Origin: UBA2197 sp034370465
GTDB taxonomy: Bacteria; Desulfobacterota; Desulfuromonadia; Desulfuromonadales; UBA2197
Assembly (NCBI GenBank): GCA_034370465.1
Contig: JAXMLA010000278.1
Span: 1-37,198 of the forward strand
Reading direction: 5' to 3'
Length of the DNA: 37,198 nt
Under the pieces are notes generated by a model, which was given only the letters and a program-made list of their open reading frames with translations, was not told the DNA's origin and ran no database searches. The translations under genes were made by a program, and so were the position numbers. Position 1 is the stretch's first letter. Every line of letters starts with the position of its first letter. This document shows positions 1 to 10,300 of the stretch, piece by piece.

Positions 1-3000
1 GGCGCCGGTGGCGCTCAGGTGATCGGCATGACTGCCGAGCCAACTCGCGTCGGCGGCGGTGTCGTTATGACAGCTGCCGCAGGCAGCCGTACCGGTCCAG
101 GTCGGAGCCGGGAGGGCCGGGTACATGGTACCGCCATGGCAGTAGATGGTGGCACAACTCAGCGATCCGTCCGCAGTGCCAAGATCGTTGCCGAGATAGC
201 CGAAGGGACGATTGGCGACAAGCGCCCCTTTGTAGGTTCCGTCGCTCCCTTCCGCCTGACCAAAACCAGTGAACTCGATGTAGATCGCGCCCCCGGCATG
301 CAGCGGACCGCCACCGGCACCGGTCGAACCGGTCCCATGGCAATAATCACAATTGAAAGCTTCAGTCTGGTGCTTGGGATGAGCACCGATCGAGCTGCTG
401 CCGGTCACCGGACTGATCGACAGGTGCGCCGGGATCGTCAGAGGGTTACCATGACAGGACGTACACCCCTGGGCTCTGAAGCCGCCCTGGTGGGGATGGC
501 AGCTCAGACAATCGCCCAGGGCGTTATGCGACTGCTCTTGTGGTGTCGCAGCCGACATATTGTAAGCGTGATTGCGGACACCGCTGTTATTCGGCTCGGC
601 ACTGCCATCATAAGTATGGCAAACTTCGCAGACCCGGGTGGAGGTGACGTGGGCACTGTTCGAATCCGCATAGGATGAAGAACCGGCGCGGGTATCGTCG
701 AAGGTAATGGTCGGCGTAATCTTGCCGCCGGTCGGCCAGTTATCGCCGCCGGGTGCATCGGCCGGCATCTCAATCGTCGTACGCACCTTCTTGACGTTCG
801 GAGTGCCGTTGGCGCCGAAGACCGAATTTTCATGGCAGATATAGCAGTTGAAGGTGCCGTACTTGCCGCCGGTGACCCCCCAACCCCCCTGTGCCTGCCA
901 CTTGGTCGAGCCAGTGACCCGGGAGTTGTGCATCAACGGATTGGCGGCGGTGGTCGTTGCCGTCACAGCCGGCGGGGAAGTATGACCGGCGGCGGTGAGG
1001 TTTATCGTTGTCACGTTGACGTTACCCAGGGGAGCCAGACCGTTGACGGTGACGGTCAAGGTCGACTGTTTGGTGGCGCCGGGGGCAATATTTAGCACTG
1101 TCGCCGAAAGGAGCGAAGGCGTGACAAAGTCGGTACTGTTGGAATCGCTAAGGCTCAAGGTAAAGTTCTGGGCGGTACAAAGAGCATTATCGTTATTCTT
1201 GACGGAGATCGTATATTTGGCGACGTCCGTCGGAATGGCATTGCGTGCCCCCGGATTAATGGTCAGCGTCGGCGTATTCGGCACACAGACCGGAATCCAC
1301 GGTTGGTGAGGGCCGGTGGTGCTGCCAATCGAGTAGTTGCCATTGGTGTCTTTGGCGAAGATGGCATAGTAGTAGTTGGTAAAGTTGGTCAGGCCGGTAT
1401 CGATGAAACCTTCAACTGGGCCGACATAACGGACCGTGGCCCCGCCGATAGGATTACCGACCGAATAAGCAACCCCTTCGACCGGAACCTCGGTGACCGG
1501 CGACTCTTTGCGCAAAACCACCACCGAATTGGTCGGATCAAGGTCGGGATCGGGGGGGTTGGCCCAGGACAGGTCGATCTGGGTGTTACCCGGGGTAATG
1601 ACCCCCCAGGTGGCGACATCCGTCGAGGCATTGTCAATTTCGATAACGGCACTGGAAGTATCGCTGTAGACCTTGGTATTGGGGCTGGTCACCGCGCTGA
1701 CCGTCCCGGAGATGGCATAATTCGCACCGGGAGGAGGCGGCATGTTGATATGGGACTTGGGGGTGATCCGCACCTTGTACTGGGTTGAGGTCGTGGTGGC
1801 GGTGATATTGGTGGTCAAGGCGATCGTCGGTGTGTCGGAGACGGGGCTGAAAGTCCCCAGGACGGTGTTGCCTGCATTGGTAATGGTTATAGTCTGGATC
1901 GCACTGTACGCATTCGGCGCACCGCCGCCACCGGTCAGCGACAAGGTCACAGCGCTGACCGTGTCAGTCCCGGTTGAGGTCTGGACGGTAAAGTAATCGA
2001 GATCGTTGATCGGATCACCCGGTTTCAAGAAGAGATTGCCGGGGTTGGTGCCATTACCGATCGTGGTGGTCGGACCGGTCGGGGTGTAAGGACCAGCGAT
2101 TGCACCGGTACTGGAATAGTTGCCGTAAGCATCCTTGGAATAAATCTTATAATAATAACCAACGCCATTCGTGACGGTGGTATCAAGATACGTCGCCAAG
2201 GGGCCAGCGTATACAACTGTCGAGGCGCCTGCGACCCCACCAGTTACGTAAGTTGCGCCCTCGGTCGGGATATCGGCAATCACGCCGGTCCGGCGCAGAA
2301 CAACAACCGAACTGAAGTCAGTAACAGGGTTGGTCCAAGTAAGAGTGACCTGATTATTGCCGGCCGCTCCGGAAAATCCGCTCGGGTTAGCCGGTGAGAG
2401 GTTGTCGACCGTCACCGTGGCGCTGGCCGTGTCGCTGCCCGCCTTGAAGTTGGTACAGGTGTAAGCGGTGAGCGTGCCGGTGGTGGCGTAGCTCGCCCCG
2501 GGAATTACCGGCATCGCCAAATGGGCTTTGGGGGTGATGCGCACCTTGAACTGGGTCAGGGTGGTCGTCACCGGCAGGCTCAAACCGGTGAAGTTGAGCG
2601 TGGTGGAGGTCGGGTTGGCCAGCGTGCCGTAGACCACAGTGCCGGCGTCGTTGGTGATCTCGACGCTGGCCAGGTTGGCAAAGGCGCTGGCCGGCGCCAA
2701 AGTCACTGTCGCCGCCGTCACTGTGTCGGTGCCGGCGGAGGCCTGCAGCGTGAAGGCGTCGAGCATGGTCGCCGCGCCGTCGGGCCCGACCGTCACGCTG
2801 GCCGGGTCGGTGCCGTTGCCAAGCGTGGTGGTCGTCACCTCGGAGCTGCCCATGGCAAAGTAAAGGATGCGCCGGGCGGTGGTATCGGCACGCGTCGTCC
2901 AGTTCAGGGTAAAGCCGTCAAGATCAAATGTTGAAAAATCAGCAACGGCGCTGTTGGTCGCCGTGCTTTGGGCCAGACGCAACACTTTTGTGGCGTCATT

Positions 3001-4230
3001 GTTCATGTTGGAGTCGTTCGGATTGAAACCCGTTTGATGTGCCCACACCGAACCACGAGCTGTTGCCGAGGAGGCAGCGCCAAAGGCGAAAGAGGCACCG
3101 GGATTGGCGGTATTAACTGTGTTGTCGGTCGCGTTGGAGTTGGTGCTCGCCAGAAGCAGGCCGGTCGGTTCAAAACCCACGCCGGTGTAGGCAGTCGTAA
3201 ACGGCGGGGTTCCAGCTGTCGGTTGAGCGAAGGTACCTACTTTGTAGACTCCACCCTTAAGCGCCAGCCAGGAAACATTGGTGGCACCCCCGGCAACCGA
3301 CGCATTCATGGTAAATCCGTCGGCATTCATCGATACGTAGGTGGCGGCAACGTCAATAGCGTTGCCGCGCATGATATTCAGGGCACGGGACGCGCTGAAA
3401 ACCGAGCCGTGAGTCGCTGCGGTCTGTGCATCGCGCATACCCCAACCGATCGACCCCTGCGATGGCGAAGCCCCACCGACCATGAATCCACTGTTCAGGC
3501 CGGGGCGACGGCTCGCTGGATTGGTATTGATGGCGGTACTGCGGTTACTCGCCAAAAGCAGCACGGCGTCCGGCTGGAAACCGACCCCGGTCACGGAACT
3601 GTTGCCGGTCGCCGCAAACATGGAGGTGGTGCCGACGTTGGCATTGGTTATATCGGAGCCGCCAATCGCCACGTAGTGAATGATATCCGCGGAGCCGGCG
3701 GTCGTGATTGTCCAGTTCATCGTAAACCCGTCGGCATCGAAGGACTGCACCACGGCGCGAGACTCAATAGCAGTGATGTTGGCCGTAATCGCCAACGAGA
3801 TAATCGCGGCGTTATTGGCATGATAGTCATTGGCGTCCGATGGGGTTGTAACGGCGTCACTAACCTGGACAACCGTTGCCGCTTGGGTAATGGCAGCGCC
3901 GTTAAAGGCGGCAAAACCCTGACCGCTGCTGATATTTGCCGCAAAGGTGCCGTTGCTGGTGGTCTGCTTGGTCCAGTAGAAGATGATCGCCGTGGGCTGG
4001 AAACCGACACCGGTGACCGCAGTCGTCCCCGTCGTCGTTCGCTTGGTGAAGGTCCCCTGCTTGACCTGAAGGGCCGCAGCAGCTTCACCGACCGTCAGTA
4101 GCCCGGCTAGAGCAAAGGTGCACAGCAGCAGGGCAATCATCGATGAGCGTCCGATAGATCCGGCAAAAATTACACCGCAATGATCTATTCTTTTCTTCAT
4201 TTCCATAATCTCACCCCGCAGGATATTCAT
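1..4230 (-). CDS. Large secreted multihaem c-type cytochrome with beta-repeat and FnIII-like N-terminal half (3' end outside window)
   Basis: The minus-strand frame is open from an ATG at 4230 to base 1 with no stop, at least 1,410 residues; the C-terminus lies beyond the window. An AGGAG 8 bases upstream supports this start. Residues 31-47 are a hydrophobic signal segment ending in an AxA-like site near 50-53. Three related units of about 135-140 residues carry GVGFQP (74-79), GVGFQP (215-220) and GVGFEP (350-355), each ending in a DxDGFTxN motif (165-173, 302-310, 436-444). Two 261-residue repeats follow, each a beta domain plus an FnIII-like domain (shared VVVLR at 642 and 903). A NEW3/CARDB-like domain spans about 980-1090. 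The tail has CxxCH at 1129, 1201, 1241, 1256, 1294 and 1384, and a CxxxxCH at 1359. Inferred role: extracellular electron transfer, with the beta domains for surface or partner binding. No named homologue is recognised. Confidence 0.85.
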   Translation of the reverse strand, partial: MNILRGEIMEMKKRIDHCGVIFAGSIGRSSMIALLLCTFALAGLLTVGEAAAALQVKQGTFTKRTTTGTTAVTGVGFQPTAIIFYWTKQTTSNGTFAANISSGQGFAAFNGAAITQAATVVQVSDAVTTPSDANDYHANNAAIISLAITANITAIESRAVVQSFDADGFTMNWTITTAGSADIIHYVAIGGSDITNANVGTTSMFAATGNSSVTGVGFQPDAVLLLASNRSTAINTNPASRRPGLNSGFMVGGASPSQGSIGWGMRDAQTAATHGSVFSASRALNIMRGNAIDVAATYVSMNADGFTMNASVAGGATNVSWLALKGGVYKVGTFAQPTAGTPPFTTAYTGVGFEPTGLLLASTNSNATDNTVNTANPGASFAFGAASSATARGSVWAHQTGFNPNDSNMNNDATKVLRLAQSTATNSAVADFSTFDLDGFTLNWTTRADTTARRILYFAMGSSEVTTTTLGNGTDPASVTVGPDGAATMLDAFTLQASAGTDTVTAATVTLAPASAFANLASVEITNDAGTVVYGTLANPTSTTLNFTGLSLPVTTTLTQFKVRITPKAHLAMPVIPGASYATTGTLTAYTCTNFKAGSDTASATVTVDNLSPANPSGFSGAAGNNQVTLTWTNPVTDFSSVVVLRRTGVIADIPTEGATYVTGGVAGASTVVYAGPLATYLDTTVTNGVGYYYKIYSKDAYGNYSSTGAIAGPYTPTGPTTTIGNGTNPGNLFLKPGDPINDLDYFTVQTSTGTDTVSAVTLSLTGGGGAPNAYSAIQTITITNAGNTVLGTFSPVSDTPTIALTTNITATTTSTQYKVRITPKSHINMPPPPGANYAISGTVSAVTSPNTKVYSDTSSAVIEIDNASTDVATWGVITPGNTQIDLSWANPPDPDLDPTNSVVVLRKESPVTEVPVEGVAYSVGNPIGGATVRYVGPVEGFIDTGLTNFTNYYYAIFAKDTNGNYSIGSTTGPHQPWIPVCVPNTPTLTINPGARNAIPTDVAKYTISVKNNDNALCTAQNFTLSLSDSNSTDFVTPSLLSATVLNIAPGATKQSTLTVTVNGLAPLGNVNVTTINLTAAGHTSPPAVTATTTAANPLMHNSRVTGSTKWQAQGGWGVTGGKYGTFNCYICHENSVFGANGTPNVKKVRTTIEMPADAPGGDNWPTGGKITPTITFDDTRAGSSSYADSNSAHVTSTRVCEVCHTYDGSAEPNNSGVRNHAYNMSAATPQEQSHNALGDCLSCHPHQGGFRAQGCTSCHGNPLTIPAHLSISPVTGSSSIGAHPKHQTEAFNCDYCHGTGSTGAGGGPLHAGGAIYIEFTGFGQAEGSDGTYKGALVANRPFGYLGNDLGTADGSLSCATIYCHGGTMYPALPAPTWTGTAACGSCHNDTAADASWLGSHADHLSATGA

Positions 4231-4261
4231 AACGACCACTCCTGATTGTAGTCAATCTATT

Positions 4262-4292
4262 ATTCATTGATGAATTATTCGTGTTTACGAAT
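4262..4292. promoter_or_regulatory. Two adjacent inverted repeats upstream of the left cytochrome gene
   Basis: In the AT-rich leader of the left cytochrome, ATTCATTGATGAAT (4262-4275) and ATTCGTGTTTACGAAT (4277-4292) are two 6-bp-arm inverted repeats one base apart, 32-62 bases upstream of its start. They could be a double operator. No convincing -35/-10 pair was found in this 130-base gap. Confidence 0.3.
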
Positions 4293-4319
4293 ATCTCTCG
4301 GCTATATATCCAGGGTTTT

Positions 4320-4353
4320 GCCCTGTGGACGGGATTGGCTCCGTCCACAGGGC
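4320..4353 (-). terminator. 13-bp perfect hairpin between the two cytochrome genes
   Basis: GCCCTGTGGACGG (4320-4332) pairs perfectly with 4341-4353 across an 8-base loop, starting 7 bases after the stop codon of the 2,722-residue cytochrome. No T-tract follows on the minus strand, so it may be a factor-assisted terminator or an mRNA-stabilising 3' stem rather than a classical intrinsic terminator. Confidence 0.55.
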
Positions 4354-4360
4354 ATCACAT

Positions 4361-7300
4361 CTACTTCGGCAGCTCTGTATGACAGTTGCTGCAGCTGATG
4401 GTTGTGGCACCCCAGCCGATGTCTTTATTGTTATGGCAGGCAACCGTACAGTTTTTGGTCCCTGGATCGTACATCGTCGCCGTGTCGAGGGGACGGGTCA
4501 AGTTACTGACCTGAGTATCCCAGGTTTCGTCGTGCGAATTCGCATCGACTTTGTAACCGTTGATCCGCTTCCAGTTATCGTTGACCTCAGGCGCATTGGC
4601 CAAAGGATCGCGCAGCTGGGCGCGGGAGAGGACCGAGACATTCTGGAACTTGACATCGACCAGACCGTTGACGTGGACCGCCTTGCTGGCAATACTTGCG
4701 GCTGCGTCACCGGTCGCCGGCGAGCTGCCGGCAGTATGACAGGTCTTGCAGATGGTATTATTGGCGTTCACATTCACCGTCACCGTATCGTAGTGGCAGA
4801 TATTGCAGCTGATGGTGGTGCTGGTAGCAGCGTTGCCATGGGCATTCTGCCGGAGGGCGGTGTCTTTGACGACGCCAGTGGTACCGGTGTAGACGTTGTT
4901 GTAATGGATACCGACATTGTGCGGTTCGTGCGATGTGCCATCCGGGCTGTTCAGGTGACAGTACGCACAGGGATCGGGTCCGGCATAGGCGCCGCCGTAC
5001 CAGTTGGGGGTGGGGTTAAAGTTCGCCTTGCCATCGCTGTGACAGTAAGCCGCTGTGCAAGTCAGGGCACGAGTCAACTTCGTCCCGCTGGCGGTAAATC
5101 CGCCTGCGGTCGCGCCACTACCGCCATTGACATCCCAGACCCCGACGGTCAGAGGATCGCTGGCAACATTATTCAACGATTTCAGCGGGCCGCCGTGGGT
5201 GCTGTTGAGGGTCATATCGATGCGGCCGTTGAAGTGGAAGGTGATGCTGTTGGGGTGACAGTTGGCACAACCATAGCTGTACGTTGCTGCCGCCGAGTTG
5301 TTACCGGTATCGGCATAGTTGCTCGCCGAGGTTTCGAGATGTTTGGCGTGAGCACCGCCACCGTGACCGATCGTCGTCGCATAAGGCTCAAGCAAAGCGC
5401 CACCGCTGGCATCGTGACATTCGCCGCAAGTCGGTGAAGCCCCTGCCAGGGCATTGTTAGCCCAGAGAGTCGATGCACCCATGGTCTTCTTGGCGCCGCT
5501 GGGGTGACAGAAGTTCAGACAAGAACCATCGACTGCGTCATAGCCGACGCCGGCGCCGTTATTCGTTTCGACAAAGCCATTCTCGTGATGAGTGCCATAG
5601 ACGTAGGTTGCGTAAGGACCGGACGGAGCCACATGACAATATTCACAGTTATTGTGCTTGCTGACGTCATTGATATTGGGCAAGTCGTGGTTGACGGTCA
5701 TGCCGCTGCGCCAGCCGAGGGACGAACCACCAGGGGCTTGACCGTGACAGACGTTACAACGGGTGGTGCCGAAGGTGGTGCTGGTGGAGTCGGCATCCTT
5801 CGACCAGAGACGTGCCCAGTTACCGCCATCGGTGTGACAGGTGGCAATCAGACCGCTGGTCGAACTGCAGGACGCCTGGTTGGTGACAGCGTCGATATAA
5901 GTAAAGGACGATGCCAGGAGGAAGCGATCGTTGTTGGAGCCACTGTCTGCCACGGCCACACCGTCGATATGCGTAGACGGCTGGACAGAGTCATGACATG
6001 AGGTACAACCGGTACTTCCCGGAGGTCCGACCAGGGTATGATTATGAGCCTGGACCGTGGAGGTGTTGACGACCTTATGCAGACCACTGTTCGGATGGAT
6101 GTTATTAGCGATCAGGTTATCGACCGCACCGGCAAGATGACACATGGTGCAGGAACTGGCGTTAGGACCATACCAGCCGAAACCGTTCGGTGTCGTCATG
6201 TTGTTATGACAGTTGACGTTGCTACAGTTACCGCTGTTGGTGCCGGCCGCCCAGCCGGCATTATCCAAGGTCGGTGCAGCGCCCCAGAGGTTATACATGG
6301 TGTTGACCAGAGTCGTACCACGGCTGCCGTGACCGGCGGCGGTTCCGGGACTGGTGTGACAGTAAGCGCAGAGGACAAGCTGCTTGCTGTCGGAAGAACC
6401 GTTACCGGTATTGGCCAGCAACTGGGCAACGGTTTCGTTGTAACGGGATTTGGCAAGGCGCTCCATATGCTTGATATGACGGCCGCCGGTGTTTTCAGTC
6501 CGGGCATTGGAGCTGTCCGGCCAGTAGTTGCTGTTATTGGCGCCGACCGTACCGCCACCATGGCAACCGCTGCATCCGGACGCCTGGAAGGCAGGATTAT
6601 CGGTGTGTTTATGACACGCTGTACAGTTACTACCGGCATTATGAGTCGTGGCATTGGTGCTGGTATTGAAGTAGGGAACTTCGGCGCTGTCGTGACAAAC
6701 CTGACAGACACCGGTGAAGGTGGCATTCGAGTAACTGGTGCGCAGGGTACGGTCGGTAAAGTCGACAACCGTATTGTTCTTAACGGTACTGGCGACCATG
6801 GCATCCTGGCCGGACTGACCGTGCGGATCGTGACAGTCGGCACAGTAAAGACCGTCGTCGGAGTTATTGCCAAGGGTTTGGGTATTGGCAAAGTGGCCGA
6901 ACATCATGCTGCCGGTGTGACAGCTGCTGCACCAGTCGTTACTTTCAGCCAGGACACCGAAGGTCTTGCCGGAGAGGGACTGGAGACGGTTGACACCATC
7001 GAGTACGCCACTGATATGAGCAACGGTATTATCATGACAAGCCGAACAGGCCTTGGCCACAGCTTTGCTGCCGCCTTGTGCGGTTGCCGGAGTGGTCGCC
7101 ATGCCGTGACCCTTGGTGAGGTAGTTGGCGCCGGCGCGACCCGGTGCAATCACACCGCTGTTATCGGCCTTGCTGTTGGCAAGGGCAAAGTCGCCGTGGC
7201 ACGATTCGCAGGTCAAGCGGGCGGCGGTATTCCACTGGGCTTTGGCGAGTGCCGCATTGGCGTTGGCGGTTGCCGCCATGGCACCGTGACAGTTGTTACA

Positions 7301-10300
7301 GGAAGTCACCGTAGCGTTGGCAACGATGCCGCCTGGGACCGTTGTCGTGCCGCCGGTAAAGTTGATCGCACCGTTCATGTGGGTTGTCTGACCGGTCATG
7401 GTCAGGTTGTTGTTGGCTGTGTGACAATCGGCGCAATTGGTCGAGGCAACACCGCCGTACGGTCCGTAAGTGACGGATGTGCCAAGATGGGCGCCGTGGC
7501 GTCCGGAGGCAGGCGGATCGTCATGACAGAACTGGCAATCGGAAGCGACCGGCGTCCCCCAGTTAAAGCCGGTAATGGCATTCGCGCCTTTACCATTGTT
7601 ATGACATTGGTTGGCCGAACAGGTGCCAACCCCGGTCGAAGGGAGGTTCACTTCACCCTGATACTGGGTGGTAATTATCCCGGCAAACTGCACCGATTTG
7701 TTGAGCTTGGCCAGAGTATTGGCACCGGTACCGATGAAGTGTGTATCCGTAACATTGTTGGGGTGACAGGAACTACAGGTGATGGTCACGCCGAACTTGC
7801 TAGCAGCATCAATGTGCTGACCATGGCTACCGCTCGTCATCTTGGTTCCGACCTGATTGTCCCCGTGGCACAGGGTGCAGCTACTACTGTCGTCGTCCCA
7901 GTCAGCTCTGGTGTTGTTGTTCGACGGGTCATGACAATAGACATTGGAACAGGAGTTACCGACGTCGTCCAGGACGTTACTGTTCAACCAGGTCGTCCCG
8001 CCGGCAGCATTAAAGATCGCATCGTTGACATAAACATCGAGGCCGGTGGGATTGAGATAGTCACGACCCTTGGATTGCAGGATATCGGCTTGAGTCAGAC
8101 CCGGCGCGTCAATATCCTTGCCGTGGTTGTGGGTCAGCGGATGGGTGCCGGCGGCATCGACTGTACCGTGACAATCACTGCAGAGCATTCCGGCAGTAAT
8201 ATGCTTAGCGTGAGTGGCATCCGCCATCGGATAATCATGGCAGGAGTCACAATTAAGGCCGTTCGCATCTGTCCAGAAGCCATCGACACCGGCGGTTGAG
8301 ACATGACAGGCCGAGGTGCAGGTCGTATTACTGATGCCGACGGCAAGATCGGTCGTCCCGTTCTGATGCTGTGCGTCGGGAACCAGGGTGTAAGAGACGA
8401 CATCCGTATGACAGATCGCGCACTCACTACGGTCATTGGCAATGCCGGAGGTTATATCGATATGGCGGGCATGGACGGTGCCGAGGGCACTGAGATCGCC
8501 ATGACAGCTTTCACAGCTGGTGGCCGGGGTCCAGCTCTTGGGATTGCCGGTGACATGGCAAGTTGCGGCGCAACTTGAGTCAGCCGGGACACTGTTATAG
8601 GTGCTGCCGGTTAACGCCGAACCGTTGTAGTTGCCACTGTAGACGACATCGATCTTCGAGCCGTTGAGGTGTTTACCGCCGGGCTTGATCTGGCTATTGG
8701 AAAGGACGGTGTCGGCATGACAGCTAACACAGGCCATGCCGTTGGCAACCCGACTTGCGTGGAAATGACCTTGATGATCGCCGCGAGCCGAAGGCGATTC
8801 ATGACAAACGCGGCAGGGGTCTGCTTCCGCAACACCCCAGTTGGACGGGGCGTTAGAGAATGCAACGCCGAGTTTGCCATTGGGATCAACATGACAAATG
8901 GTCGTATTACATGTGCCTTGTGCTGTATCCGGCAGCAAGAGTTCGCCATCGTAATTAAGGGCTGCGTTGATTTGCAGGGTCCCGTTCAGGTGGGCAGTGC
9001 TGACCGTCGCCGGGTGACAGCTGCTACAAGTGAAGTTATCACCGATCACCGCAGCATTATTAATATGCGAGGTGTGACTGCCGGTCTGCATGGCTTGACC
9101 GGAGGCAACATCGTTACGGTGACAAAGGATACAACTGGAAGTGCTGGTATCCCAATCGGCAAACTTGCCGTCGTTGGACGGGTTGTGGCAAGCCGTATTG
9201 GCACAGGTATTATTGGTCGCGTTCCAGGTCGGTACCGTAATGGTCGTTTCATCGGACAGCGCCTCAGCGCGATCCTGCAACTTCTGCAGATCGGTACCGG
9301 TTGCCACCGAGATGTGCGTGGTGTCGGTGGGGTTGGTGCCGTGGCAGGTCAGACAGGTCTGACCGGCAGCAATGTGCTTGCTGTGTGCCGTGCCGCCGGC
9401 GCCACCGCTGGTCGGGGGGTTGCCGTGACAAGCCGTACAACTCAGGGCCGGGTCATTCCAGAAGCCGTCAACAGCGGTCGAAGCGTGACAGGCAGTTGCA
9501 CAACTCTTGTTGGTGCTGTTGTAGCCGACGGCTGTCGCCAGGACGGCCTGGCGGTTAGCAATACCGAGACCGTGGTTGGTGCGGCCAGGCGTGCCACTGG
9601 TCCGGTCAGCACCGGCATCGTAGGTGTAGAGATCAGCACCGATATGACAGGCAGCGCAATCGCTGCGGTCTTCTGCTGTGGTGTGTCCGGCAACAGTCGA
9701 GTGATTGACATGGGCGCCGGTTACTGGCGGGTTGCTGTGACAATCGTTACAGGCCGTCCCGGCGCTGGCCGAGAAGGACGGGGTCTTGTCATGACGATGA
9801 CAATCCGTACAGACCTGGGTGGCATTATGGCCGTCCGGGGCAACGGTCCGGTTGTAGTGACTGATGCCGCCGCCGGTGCCGTCCGCAGCATCGTGACAGA
9901 CCTGACAAACACCGGTGTTGCTGCCGTTAAAGTAGCTGGCGGCGCTGGTTTTGCTGGTGAAGCCGCTGCCGACGATCAACATCGACGCCGTGTTCGTCCC
10001 CATCCCTTCGCCGTGAACTTCATGACAAAGAGCACAGTTGTCGCCGCTGGTGCTGGTGCCGCCCGGAGTGGCGCTGTTGTTGTAGTGGCTGTTGTAGGAG
10101 GGGTGACAGGTTTTACAGTAGCCGTCATTGTTAATGGCGCCGCCCGTCAGCATGTTGTTGTCGGTCACACCGTTGAAGTGTGCTGTGGTCATGACATGAC
10201 AAGCGTTACAGGGGGCCGTGGGGTTAGCGGTATTGAAGGCGGCAATGCTGCCGTGACCGGTGGTGGTAAAGTTATTTTTAACCGGCGCGGTACGCGTGTT

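Noticed and set aside
2968..4101. 377-codon plus-strand frame
   Set aside because: Lies opposite the left cytochrome, which has a signal peptide, ordered repeats and haem sites in an uninterrupted frame.
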